DNA from: Geobacillus sp. 46C-IIa
GTDB lineage: Bacteria > Bacillota > Bacilli > Bacillales > Anoxybacillaceae
Length of the DNA: 64,000 nucleotides
Assembly: GCF_014679505.1 (NCBI RefSeq)
Contig: NZ_CP061474.1
Location: 1,394,001 to 1,458,000, forward strand
Direction: 5' to 3'
Every line of letters starts with the position of its first letter. Position 1 is the first letter of the stretch. A model generated the notes under the pieces. The model was given only the letters and a program-made list of their open reading frames with translations. It did no database searches and was not told the origin of the DNA. Position numbers and translations under genes: made by a program. Of the stretch, positions 1-7,837 are shown one piece after another.

Positions 1-69
1 GCTGAGGTTGGACATAACTGGAAAAACCCAGTTTGGCGCCATGTTGACGGTTCGGTTGCCGAGTGGTAG
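1..69 (+). CDS. C-terminal end of a galactonate-type dehydratase (enolase superfamily), partial
   Basis: The window opens inside a reading frame whose last 22 residues contain NPVWRHVDGSVAEW and then a TAG stop at 67-69. An ending of this kind, with DGS followed by EW, is how D-galactonate dehydratases and close mandelate-racemase-family sugar-acid dehydratases finish. Such enzymes remove water from aldonic acids to give 2-keto-3-deoxy acids. A sugar-acid dehydratase would fit beside the 2-hydroxyacid dehydrogenase that follows 62 bases later. Only the tail is visible, so the substrate cannot be decided. The family call rests on a short motif. Confidence 0.6.
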   Translation, partial: AEVGHNWKNPVWRHVDGSVAEW

Positions 70-131
70 GGAGACAGCGCCATAGCAGGTCTCTAGCTTC
101 TACAATTTTGCATGGAATGGGGGAAGGACAA

Positions 132-1136
132 ATGGAAAAATTCAAAGTAGTGGTGACAGACTATGAATTTCAAACATTGGAGCCTGAGCAGGAGGTGCTT
201 TCATCGCTTAACGTGGATTTTGTAGCCGCCCAGTGCCGCACAGAGGAAGACGTCATTGCCGCCTGCAAGGATGCCGACGCCATTATCAACCAATATGCTC
301 CAATATCTGCCAAGGTGATTGCCCAATTAGAGAAATGTAAAGTGATTTCCCGGTACGGAGTCGGTGTCAATACCGTCGATGTGGACGCCGCCACCGAGAA
401 GGGCATTATTGTAGCCAATGTCACGGACTATTCGGTAGATGAAGTGTCAGATCATGCACTAGCGCTGCTGCTTTCGCTAGCTCGCAAAATTGTCAAGTTA
501 AATGATGAAGTGAAAAGCGGGGTATGGAATTTCAATGTCGGCAAGCCGATTTATCGGTTAAGGGGGAGAACACTCGGTCTTGTAGGCTTTGGGAGAATTC
601 CGCAAGCGTTGGCGAAAAAGGCTCAATCTTTCGGCTTGCATGTCATCGCCTATGACCCGTATATCCCAGCGGAGGTGGCGAGTCGGTTCAATGTCCAGCT
701 AGTTGAGCTCAACGACTTGTTCCGACAATCGGACTATATTTCTGTACATGCACCATTAACCAAAGATACAAAAGGAATGATCAGCGGCGAACAGTTTAAC
801 TTGGCGAAAAAGGAACTCATCATTGTCAATACAGCCCGCGGCCCGGTCATTGATGAGCTGGCTCTCATTCGCGCATTGCAAGACGGGAAGATTTCCGGTG
901 CGGGACTTGATGTCACCGAGTGCGAGCCGATTCCGCCTAATCATCCCCTGCTTCGGATGGAGAATGTGGTGATTACACCGCATATTGCTTGGTACTCTGA
1001 GGAATCCGAAAAGGAGTTGAAACGAAAAACAGCCCAGAACGTTGCCGATGTATTATCGGGTTGTTACCCAACATATTTAGTCAATTCTCATGTGAAAGAA
1101 AAAGTGCGCTTAAAAGAGAAAGAATTATACATTTAG
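132..1136 (+). CDS. D-isomer-specific 2-hydroxyacid dehydrogenase (CtBP / phosphoglycerate-dehydrogenase-like)
   Basis: This 334-residue protein has the full architecture of NAD-dependent D-2-hydroxyacid dehydrogenases: an N-terminal substrate domain (about 1-100), a Rossmann domain with a glycine motif in GLVGFGRIPQAL (about residue 160), then NTARGPVID and a C-terminal stretch ending PHIAWYS that holds the catalytic His. The GVGVNTVD segment matches the CtBP-like C-terminal-binding subgroup. It should interconvert a 2-keto acid and a D-2-hydroxy acid; the substrate is unknown. The ATG at 132 is preferred over an upstream in-frame start at 63 because GGGAAGGA lies just before it and MEKFKVVV is a typical family start. 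The gene is probably cotranscribed with the dehydratase upstream. Confidence 0.85.
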   Translation: MEKFKVVVTDYEFQTLEPEQEVLSSLNVDFVAAQCRTEEDVIAACKDADAIINQYAPISAKVIAQLEKCKVISRYGVGVNTVDVDAATEKGIIVANVTDYSVDEVSDHALALLLSLARKIVKLNDEVKSGVWNFNVGKPIYRLRGRTLGLVGFGRIPQALAKKAQSFGLHVIAYDPYIPAEVASRFNVQLVELNDLFRQSDYISVHAPLTKDTKGMISGEQFNLAKKELIIVNTARGPVIDELALIRALQDGKISGAGLDVTECEPIPPNHPLLRMENVVITPHIAWYSEESEKELKRKTAQNVADVLSGCYPTYLVNSHVKEKVRLKEKELYI

Positions 1137-1156
1137 GTAATATATAGAAATCATTA

Positions 1157-1276
1157 AATGCCACTAGCGCCTTAATCGGCGCCAGCCGCCCGGAACAAGT
1201 GGAAGAAAACGTCAAGGCGGTCGATGTTGCGTTAAGCGAAGAGGTGCTGGAGAAAATTGAGGGGATTTTAGCGTAA
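1157..1276 (+). pseudogene. C-terminal relic of an aldo/keto reductase
   Basis: A 39-codon open stretch ending in TAA encodes SALIGASRPEQVEENVKAV and about 15 further residues, which is the C-terminal NADPH-binding end of an aldo/keto reductase. No start, barrel or catalytic tetrad precedes it, since the hydroxyacid dehydrogenase ends only 20 bases upstream. This is therefore a 3' remnant, probably left by a deletion that joined the dehydrogenase to the tail of a lost reductase. The terminator just after it may now serve the dehydrogenase. Confidence 0.75.
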
Positions 1277-1283
1277 CCGGAGT

Positions 1284-1320
1284 ACGGAGACGGGCCAGTG
1301 AGCGCCTGTCTCCGTTTTTT
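1284..1320 (+). terminator. Rho-independent terminator
   Basis: ACGGAGAC pairs with GTCTCCGT across a 16-base loop and runs into six T. It lies directly after the aldo/keto reductase relic and separates the first gene block from the sigma-54 activator gene. Confidence 0.8.
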
Positions 1321-1456
1321 GACGAATGGAACGCATTCGCGCCCCCGGCTGCCGGCTGACCGTTTTTTCGCCATGATTTTCAAGGCAAAAACAGAAGGAT
1401 TTTTTGATGCCAGTGGCGAACGGTACGTGAAAAGGGAACAGTGAAGGGGGATTACA

Positions 1457-3172
1457 ATGACGGTTGGTCATGGCGCATCAGCGACCCTTGGCTGCCATCA
1501 AACGTTGCAGGAGGCGGTTCAGTTGCTGACGGCACACGGGATAGACGCCGTTGATGTCGTCGATGAATACGGGCGCACGGTCGGGCGATGCACGTGGTGG
1601 ATGGTGCTGCGAGCGGTGGCGGATGGAATGGATCGCGCGATGACAGTGGAAGATGTATTGGCGGCGTTTTCATTAGAGGATGAAACAAAGAAGAGAAACG
1701 CCCGCTCGGAAACGCCCGATGCAGAAGATGATTCGAGCGCGGCAGCCGAGCTCGAACGGCTGCGGTGCGAGCTGGAAGAAGCGCATCGTCTGGCCGAAAC
1801 GATGAAAACGGTGCTGGATGCGGCATATGAAGGGGTCGTCGTCGTCGATGGGAACGGGGGCGTTCGGGAAATCAACCGAGCGTACTGCCAGTTTCTCGGC
1901 ATCCGGCGAGAGGATGCGATCGGAAAACATGTGACGGAAGTGATCGAAAATACCCGTTTGCACATTTGCGTGCAATCCGGCATTCCGGAGCGTGGATATA
2001 TTCAAAAAATTTACGGCCAGCCGATGGTCGTGCACCGTATCCCGATTTGGCGTGACGGAAAAGTCATCGGAGCGATCGGCATGCTGATTTTCCAAGGGGT
2101 ATCGGAAGTATATGAAATTTTCCGGCGTCTGCAAGAGCTGTCACGCGAGGCAAGCCGGAAGGAGAAAAACGAGGCGACAGCGCCAAAACAAGAGGCGGCC
2201 ACATCCGCCGCCGTAGGAGTGGAGCGCATCATCGGACGCCATCCGACGATCGCAGCGGTAAAGCAGATGATCCGCCGGGCGGCGCGCGTTCCGTCGACAG
2301 TATTGATTACCGGCGAAAGCGGAACGGGGAAGGAAGTGGCGGCGCGGGCGATTCATGAGACGGGCCCGCATGCGGACGGACCGTTTGTCAGCGTGAACTG
2401 CGCCGCCATCCCGGAGGCGCTTTTGGAAGCGGAGCTGTTCGGCTATGAGGATGGGGCGTTCACCGGAGCGAAAAAGGGGGGCAAGCCTGGCAAGTTTCAG
2501 CTTGCCCACCGGGGGACGCTGTTTTTAGACGAAATCGGTGACATGCCGCTTGCGATGCAGGCGAAGATTTTGCGTGTGCTTGAGGAAAAGAAAGTAGAGA
2601 AAGTCGGCGGACTGTCCGAAACGGAGGTGGACGTGCGCATCATTGCCGCGACGAACAAACCGCTCGAGGAGATGGTGCGGGACGGAACGTTCCGGGAAGA
2701 TTTGTTTTACCGCCTGAACATTATCCGCATCCATCTCCCTCCGCTGCGTGAACGGAAAACGGATATTCCCTCCTTGCTTGCCTACCATATGGAGCGGCTT
2801 TGCCGGCAGTTCGGCGTCACGACGAAATCGTTTGCGAAAGAGGCGATGGAGGCGCTGATCGGCTATTCATGGCCGGGGAACATTCGCGAACTGGTCAATG
2901 TCGTCGAGTGGCTCATTAGTATGGTGGAAGGAGAGAACATTGAGCGCGAACATTTGCCTGCCTATTTGTCAACCATTCAGCCGATGGCGGCATCTATGCA
3001 ATATGGCGGTGCGAACATCGCCGACCGGTGGAAGGAAATGGTCTACCAATCCGAACGCGAACGCATCGCTGCCGCCCTTGTCGCGGCGAACGGCAATAAG
3101 GCGGAAGCGGCGAGGAGACTCGGCATTCACCGATCTACATTATATGAGAAATTAAAAAAGTATGGATTTTGA
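1457..3172 (+). CDS. Sigma-54-dependent transcriptional activator (degenerate CBS-PAS-AAA+-Fis)
   Basis: This is a 571-residue bacterial enhancer-binding protein. An N-terminal stretch (about 10-70) looks like a single degenerate CBS domain. A PAS sensor follows (about 115-225), joined by a charged linker to the AAA+ domain, which has Walker A GESGTGKE at 286-293, the sigma-54-contacting GAFTGA loop at 333-338 and Walker B LFLDEIGD near 356. The last 40 residues form a Fis-type helix-turn-helix (NKAEAARRLGIHRSTLYEKL). Such proteins use ATP to open promoters held by RNA polymerase-sigma54. It starts at ATG 1457 behind GAAGGGGG. The sigma-54 promoter 200 bases downstream, in front of the dehydrogenase-permease operon, is its obvious target. 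The PAS domain probably senses the small substrate; no receiver domain is present. Confidence 0.92.
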   Translation: MTVGHGASATLGCHQTLQEAVQLLTAHGIDAVDVVDEYGRTVGRCTWWMVLRAVADGMDRAMTVEDVLAAFSLEDETKKRNARSETPDAEDDSSAAAELERLRCELEEAHRLAETMKTVLDAAYEGVVVVDGNGGVREINRAYCQFLGIRREDAIGKHVTEVIENTRLHICVQSGIPERGYIQKIYGQPMVVHRIPIWRDGKVIGAIGMLIFQGVSEVYEIFRRLQELSREASRKEKNEATAPKQEAATSAAVGVERIIGRHPTIAAVKQMIRRAARVPSTVLITGESGTGKEVAARAIHETGPHADGPFVSVNCAAIPEALLEAELFGYEDGAFTGAKKGGKPGKFQLAHRGTLFLDEIGDMPLAMQAKILRVLEEKKVEKVGGLSETEVDVRIIAATNKPLEEMVRDGTFREDLFYRLNIIRIHLPPLRERKTDIPSLLAYHMERLCRQFGVTTKSFAKEAMEALIGYSWPGNIRELVNVVEWLISMVEGENIEREHLPAYLSTIQPMAASMQYGGANIADRWKEMVYQSERERIAAALVAANGNKAEAARRLGIHRSTLYEKLKKYGF

Positions 3173-3215
3173 ACGCTCTCCGCTGAGAAGGAGGGCTTCT
3201 CGGTTCGTGATGATC

Positions 3216-3248
3216 AACAACGGCAGACTGACCGTTGTTTCTTTTTTT
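3216..3248 (+). terminator. Rho-independent terminator after the sigma-54 activator gene
   Basis: Perfect 8-bp arms AACAACGG and CCGTTGTT enclose an 8-base loop and are followed by TTCTTTTTTT. The terminator isolates the regulator from the operon it is likely to control. Confidence 0.88.
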
Positions 3249-3284
3249 GTTGAGGGGTGAAGAGGTGTCGTGAAAATGTCGGAT

Positions 3285-3317
3285 GATGTAGGGAAGGTGT
3301 AGGTAGAGTGTAGGGAG
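3285..3317 (+). promoter_or_regulatory. Three tandem 11-bp repeats, likely enhancer (UAS) for the sigma-54 activator
   Basis: Three consecutive 11-bp units share TGTAGG: TGTAGGG at 3287, TGTAGGT at 3298 and TGTAGGG at 3309. The 11-bp step puts each copy on the same face of the helix. The array lies about 55-80 bp upstream of the -24 GG, where sigma-54 activators often bind. That these are activator sites is an inference from position and periodicity. Confidence 0.55.
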
Positions 3318-3367
3318 ATATTCGGTTAAGGAGACGAAAAATTCCTAATCGTAACGCTTTTCTGGTT

Positions 3368-3383
3368 TGGCACAAAGTTTGCA
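3368..3383 (+). promoter_or_regulatory. Sigma-54 (-24/-12) promoter
   Basis: TGGCAC at 3368-3373, five bases, then TTGCA at 3379-3383. The GG and GC dinucleotides have the invariant sigma-54 spacing, with second G to second C 12 bp apart. It is at the right distance from the alcohol dehydrogenase start at 3431 and downstream of a sigma-54 activator gene. Confidence 0.92.
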
Positions 3384-3395
3384 TATAGAAGATAT

Positions 3396-3409
3396 TGAAA
3401 ACGGTATCA
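3396..3409 (+). promoter_or_regulatory. cre-like catabolite-control site
   Basis: TGAAAACGGTATCA matches the Bacillus cre consensus TGWAARCGYTWNCW at 13 of 14 positions. It lies within a few bases after the expected start point of the sigma-54 promoter, where CcpA would block elongation or promoter clearance. Confidence 0.55.
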
Positions 3410-3430
3410 AATGAAGAGGGAGGCGGAATG

Positions 3431-4618
3431 ATGTACGAGTTGTTGGTGCCGAGTCGGGTCATTTATGGGCGCGAAACGTTTCGTGAAGTCGGCAGACAAG
3501 CGAAAGCGCTTGGGTCGAAAGCGCTCATTGTGAGCGACCCGGTGATGGAGAACATCGGCCTTGTCGCCCGCTGTGAACACTATTTGCAAGAGGCGGGGGT
3601 GCCATTTGCCAAGTACACAGGGGTCGACAAGGAACCGACGGATGTTCATGTAAAAGAAGCGCTTGACGTTTGCCGGAGTGAGCAATGCGATGTCATCATC
3701 GCTGTTGGCGGCGGCAGCAGCATCGATGCCGCTAAGGCGGTGGCAGTGATGATGACGAATGAGGGAACGATCAGCGACTATGTTGGCAACGCTACGATGT
3801 TCACGGAAAAACCAGTGCCGCTCATCGCCATTCCGACGACGGCCGGCACCGGTTCTGAAGTGACGAAAGTGACGGTCATTATTGATACGAAGACAGACGT
3901 CAAAATGATGATTTCCCAGCCTGCGCTCCTTCCGGCCGTGGCGATCGTTGACCCGCTTCTTACTGTCTCATGCCCGCCATCCGTTACCGCGGCAACCGGT
4001 GTCGATGCGCTTTGTCACGCGATCGAGGCGTATATTTCCCGACGCGCCCATCCGGTGACCGATGTGCTGGCGTTGTCCGCCATTGAGGCGATCATCGGCC
4101 ATTTGCGCCGGGCGTACGAAAACGGTCAAGACATCGAAGCGCGGGAGAAAATGGCGATCGCGGCGATGAAGGCCGGCATGGCGTTCTCGAATGCCTCGGT
4201 AACACTTGTGCACGGCATGTCGCGGCCGATCGGAGCGCTCTTCCACGTGCCGCACGGCGTGTCCAATGCGATGCTGTTGCCAGGGGTGCTTGAATTTACA
4301 AAAGACAGCGCCACAGAACGGTTGGCGGTGATTGCCCGGCTCATCAACCCGCAGCTGAAGGACGTTTCCGATGCCGAAGCGGCCGATGCGCTTGTTGAAG
4401 AAGTGAAACAGCTTTGCCGTGATTTGCACATCCCGAATATGAAAACATGGGGCATTGACAAAGCGGCATTCGACAAAGCAGTCGATAAAATGGCGGCTGA
4501 TGCGTTGGCGAGCGGCAGTCCAGCGAATAACCCAAGAGTGCCGATTCATGAGGAAATTGTCGCGCTGTATCATATTTGTTACGACTATCGGTATGACACC
4601 AATACGGTCAGCCGTTAA
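3431..4618 (+). CDS. Iron-containing alcohol dehydrogenase (probable hydroxy-acid dehydrogenase)
   Basis: This group III alcohol dehydrogenase has 395 residues. It shows the NAD-binding GGGSSIDAAK motif, then TTAGTGSEVT, the metal-ligand region ATGVDALCHAIEAY and the second signature HGMSRPIGALFHVPHG. The family oxidises primary alcohols or hydroxy acids with NAD(P) and a divalent iron. Two tandem ATGs exist; 3431 is preferred because GGGAGG at 3418-3423 is 7 bases from it but only 4 from 3428. It is the first gene of a sigma-54 operon with a GntP-type acid permease and a methylmalonate-semialdehyde-type dehydrogenase. The substrate is therefore inferred to be a 3-hydroxy acid such as 3-hydroxypropionate or 3-hydroxyisobutyrate, giving the semialdehyde that the third gene uses. 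Confidence 0.85.
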   Translation: MYELLVPSRVIYGRETFREVGRQAKALGSKALIVSDPVMENIGLVARCEHYLQEAGVPFAKYTGVDKEPTDVHVKEALDVCRSEQCDVIIAVGGGSSIDAAKAVAVMMTNEGTISDYVGNATMFTEKPVPLIAIPTTAGTGSEVTKVTVIIDTKTDVKMMISQPALLPAVAIVDPLLTVSCPPSVTAATGVDALCHAIEAYISRRAHPVTDVLALSAIEAIIGHLRRAYENGQDIEAREKMAIAAMKAGMAFSNASVTLVHGMSRPIGALFHVPHGVSNAMLLPGVLEFTKDSATERLAVIARLINPQLKDVSDAEAADALVEEVKQLCRDLHIPNMKTWGIDKAAFDKAVDKMAADALASGSPANNPRVPIHEEIVALYHICYDYRYDTNTVSR

Positions 4619-4649
4619 ATGAAGCAACGGTCAAAAGAGGGGGAAAAGT

Positions 4650-5981
4650 ATGCTGGGGATGATTGGTTTATTGGCCTCATTGGGATTGTTGATCTTTTTG
4701 ACAATGAGGGGGATCAATATCATTATTGCCGCATTGATCAGTTCTGTTCTTGTTGCGCTGACAGGCGGATTAGACTTGGAAAAAGCTTTGATGGAAAGCT
4801 ACATGACGGGCTTTACCGGCTATTTCGCCAGCTGGTTTCTTATCTTCTTAGCCGGGGCGATTTTTGGCAAAGTGATGGAAGACACCGGGTCAGCTGACTC
4901 CATCGCTCATTGGGTGAAAGAAAAATTTGGCGCTAAACACGCTGTGTTGGCGGTCGTTGCTGCCTGCGCCATTATGACATACGGCGGTGTTAGCTTGTTT
5001 GTCGTCGGCTTTTCTGTTTACCCGATCGCCGTGTCACTGTTCCGCCAGTCGAATACGCCGCATCGTTTTATTCCGGCAGCCATGGTGTTCGGTTCGGTTT
5101 CGTTCACAATGACATCTCCGTATTCACCGGAGATTCAAAACATCATTCCAACGCAATTTTTTCATACAACGCCGGGGGCTGGGGGATGGGTAGGCATTTT
5201 CGTAGGCGCAACAATTGCTGTGGTTGGTTCCCTCTATTTAACGCGTGTTGTCCAAAAAGCGAAACAAAATGGCGAAACGTTTTCCTTGCCATACCGAGCC
5301 GGCGACGTTTCCGGTGCGGTGAGTGAAATTGCTGCTTCGCTCGAGCGAGGCGCCGGCCGTCCGCTGCCGAACATTGTTTGTGCGATCCTTCCGTTAGTGG
5401 CGGTGATTGTTTCATTAAACATTTTGGCAAAATTCATTTCTTCGACTTCAGCAGGGGTCTTGTCGCTTGTCCTTGGTATTGTGCTTTGCTGGGTGTTAAA
5501 TGCGAAATTCGTCCGAAAATTTTGGGAGGCCATGGCGTCCGGCGCCCAAGATGCGTTAGTCGCTGCCGCCAATACGTGCGCCGTCGTCGGCTTCGGAGCG
5601 GTGGCGAAAAATGTGCCGGCCTTTCAAAAAGCGGTTGATGTCCTTGTGAACATTCCTGGACCGGAACTGCTCGGATTGGGGTTGGCCGTCACGATTATTT
5701 GCGGCATGACCGGGTCAGCTTCCGGCGGTCTCGGTATTGCCTTGCCGATTTTGGCGCCGATTTATCTGGCGAAAGGGCTTGACCCCGGCGCCATGCATCG
5801 GGTAGCAACGCTTGCTTCCGGTGGCCTTGATTCGCTGCCGCACAACGGATACATTGTGACGACGATTCGCGCCGTCTGCCATGAAACGCACGAGCGGACG
5901 TATAAGCCGATATTCGTCCTGTCGGTTATCATTCCGCTTGCCGGCATGTTCTTAGCCATTCTCTTATACTCAATTTTCTAG
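4650..5981 (+). CDS. GntP-family organic-acid permease
   Basis: This 443-residue, very hydrophobic protein has about 12 membrane segments and the conserved GntP pattern: [19 protein letters not shown] in the first half and [15 protein letters not shown] followed by [12 protein letters not shown] in the second. GntP relatives import gluconate or small hydroxy acids with protons; the [14 protein letters not shown] members include 3-hydroxybutyrate permeases. It starts at ATG 4650 behind GAGGGGGA, 31 bases after the alcohol dehydrogenase. Its place between a hydroxy-acid dehydrogenase and a semialdehyde dehydrogenase suggests that it brings in their substrate. It is not the gluconate permease, which is encoded at 42803. 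Confidence 0.85.
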   Translation: MLGMIGLLASLGLLIFLTMRGINIIIAALISSVLVALTGGLDLEKALMESYMTGFTGYFASWFLIFLAGAIFGKVMEDTGSADSIAHWVKEKFGAKHAVLAVVAACAIMTYGGVSLFVVGFSVYPIAVSLFRQSNTPHRFIPAAMVFGSVSFTMTSPYSPEIQNIIPTQFFHTTPGAGGWVGIFVGATIAVVGSLYLTRVVQKAKQNGETFSLPYRAGDVSGAVSEIAASLERGAGRPLPNIVCAILPLVAVIVSLNILAKFISSTSAGVLSLVLGIVLCWVLNAKFVRKFWEAMASGAQDALVAAANTCAVVGFGAVAKNVPAFQKAVDVLVNIPGPELLGLGLAVTIICGMTGSASGGLGIALPILAPIYLAKGLDPGAMHRVATLASGGLDSLPHNGYIVTTIRAVCHETHERTYKPIFVLSVIIPLAGMFLAILLYSIF

Positions 5982-5997
5982 GAAGGTGGTTTTATTC

Positions 5998-7461
5998 ATG
6001 AGCTCTGTAACCGAAACAAAAACATTGAAAAACTTTATTGGCGGTCAATGGGTCGCTTCGACATCGGGAAAAGAAGAAATCGTGCCGAATCCAGCGACGG
6101 GCGAAGCGCTGGCGAAAGTGCCGCTTTCCTCGCGCGAGGAGCTGGATGCGGCGGTGGCGGCCGCGAAAGAAGCGTTCCGCGAATGGCGGAAAGTGCCGGT
6201 TCCGCGCCGCGCCCGCATTTTGTTCCGCTACCAGCAGCTGCTTGTCGAGCATTGGGAAGAGCTGGCCAGACTTGTAACGCTAGAAAACGGCAAAGTATAC
6301 GAGGACGCGTACGGCGAGGTGCAGCGCGGCATCGAATGCGTCGAGTTTGCGGCGGGGATTCCGACGCTCATGATGGGTCAGCAGCTGCCCGATATTGCGA
6401 CGAATATCGAATCGGGCATGTATCGCTATCCGCTCGGTGTCGTCGCCGGCATTACGCCGTTTAACTTTCCGATGATGGTGCCGTGCTGGATGTTCCCGCT
6501 CGCCATCGCTTGCGGCAATACGTTCGTGCTGAAACCGTCTGAGCGGACGCCGCTGCTCGCCAACCGCTTGGCTGAGCTGTTTACTGAAGCCGGACTGCCT
6601 GCAGGAGTATTGAATATTGTCCATGGGGCACACGAGGTCGTGAACGGCATTTTAGAACATAAAGACATTAAAGCTGTCTCGTTCGTCGGCTCGCAGCCGG
6701 TTGCGGAGTACGTATACAAAACGGCCGCCGCCCACGGCAAGCGGGTGCAGGCGCTCGCCGGCGCGAAAAACCATTCGATCGTCATGCCGGATGCCGACCT
6801 TGATATGGCGGTGACGAACATCATCAACGCCGCCTTTGGTTCGGCGGGTGAGCGGTGCATGGCGTGCTCGGTCGTCGTTGCAGTCGGCGATATCGCCGAT
6901 GAGTTGGTGGAGCGGCTCAAACAGGCTGCTGACCGCATCCAAATCGGCAACGGGCTTGACCAAGGCGTCTTTTTAGGACCGGTCATTCGCGAGGCGCATA
7001 AAGAGCGGACGATCAAATACATTGAAATCGGCGAAAAAGAAGGCGCGCTCCTTGTCCGCGATGGCCGCCGCGACGCTGCAACAAGCGGAAAAGGCTATTT
7101 CGTCGGCCCGACGATTTTTGACCATGTCAAGCCGGGCATGACGATTTGGACGGATGAAATTTTCGCCCCGGTTCTGTCCGTCGTCCGCGCCCGCGACTTG
7201 GATGAAGCGATTGAGATCGCCAACCGGTCGGAGTTTGCCAACGGCGCCTGCATTTACACCGACAGCGCCAAAGCGATCCGCCAGTTCCGCGAAGAAATCG
7301 ACGCCGGCATGCTTGGCGTCAATGTCGCCGTCCCGGCGCCGATGGCCTTCTTCCCGTTCTCGGGCTACAAAAACTCGTTCTATGGCGACCTTCATGCCAA
7401 CGGCCGCGATGGCGTCGAGTTTTACACGAGAAAGAAAATGGTGACGGCGAGATATCAGTAA
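5998..7461 (+). CDS. mmsA: CoA-acylating methylmalonate-semialdehyde dehydrogenase family enzyme
   Basis: This 487-residue aldehyde dehydrogenase carries the MmsA/IolA signature GSAGERCMA, with the catalytic Cys near residue 287, and [27 protein letters not shown] and [12 protein letters not shown]. The subgroup lacks the usual general-base Glu: the segment reads [10 protein letters not shown]. It converts malonate or methylmalonate semialdehyde, NAD and CoA to acetyl- or propionyl-CoA plus CO2. The ATG at 5998 is preferred over a GTG at 5986 because AGGAAGGTGG sits 8 bases before it. As the last gene of the sigma-54 operon, it turns the semialdehyde from the alcohol dehydrogenase into a CoA ester. 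IolA of inositol catabolism is the same family, but this copy is about 53 kb from the inositol-type genes. Confidence 0.88.
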   Translation: MSSVTETKTLKNFIGGQWVASTSGKEEIVPNPATGEALAKVPLSSREELDAAVAAAKEAFREWRKVPVPRRARILFRYQQLLVEHWEELARLVTLENGKVYEDAYGEVQRGIECVEFAAGIPTLMMGQQLPDIATNIESGMYRYPLGVVAGITPFNFPMMVPCWMFPLAIACGNTFVLKPSERTPLLANRLAELFTEAGLPAGVLNIVHGAHEVVNGILEHKDIKAVSFVGSQPVAEYVYKTAAAHGKRVQALAGAKNHSIVMPDADLDMAVTNIINAAFGSAGERCMACSVVVAVGDIADELVERLKQAADRIQIGNGLDQGVFLGPVIREAHKERTIKYIEIGEKEGALLVRDGRRDAATSGKGYFVGPTIFDHVKPGMTIWTDEIFAPVLSVVRARDLDEAIEIANRSEFANGACIYTDSAKAIRQFREEIDAGMLGVNVAVPAPMAFFPFSGYKNSFYGDLHANGRDGVEFYTRKKMVTARYQ

Positions 7462-7471
7462 GCGAATGATG

Positions 7472-7500
7472 GGGTATCCCAAATGTAGCGGGGCACCCTT
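7472..7500 (+). terminator. mmsA terminator hairpin, interrupted by IS insertion
   Basis: GGGTATCCC (7472-7480) can pair with GGGGCACCC (7490-7498) with one mismatch and one wobble. The TTTCTTA stretch that would complete it now lies at 10971, beyond the inserted IS4-type element. The downstream arm was duplicated by the insertion. Confidence 0.5.
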
Positions 7501-7593
7501 CATAGCCATCAAGTTAAGAAAACAGGAATAAATCTATGCCTCATTGGACCATCCTTTTGAAGACTTCATCATGTCTTAGAAAGGGTGGTTTTT

Positions 7594-7837
7594 TTGAAGA
7601 CGTCCTTATCTCTCCAAAAGGAATGGCATTGTTTTTTAGATGGATTACGAAGCGTGTTATCGTGCGAAGAACTTGAACATATGGCCCGAGATCATCAATT
7701 TATTCAACGAAAGGGGAAGTTACGCGCCCATGATTTCGTGGCACTTTGCACATTTCTCCAAGAAGGAGGCGGTCAAAAATCATTGGTGCAGCTTTGCAGT
7801 GCTCTAGCTCTCAAGCAAAACACCTCTCTGAGTGCGG
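7594..7837 (+). pseudogene. IS4-family transposase, N-terminal fragment
   Basis: About 81 codons from a TTG (GAAAGGG lies 7-13 bases upstream) encode the start of an IS4-type transposase, ending QNTSLSA where the nested IS begins. Removing the nested element and one copy of its 10-bp target duplication joins this frame exactly to the fragment at 9684, so it is one disrupted gene. Confidence 0.85.
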
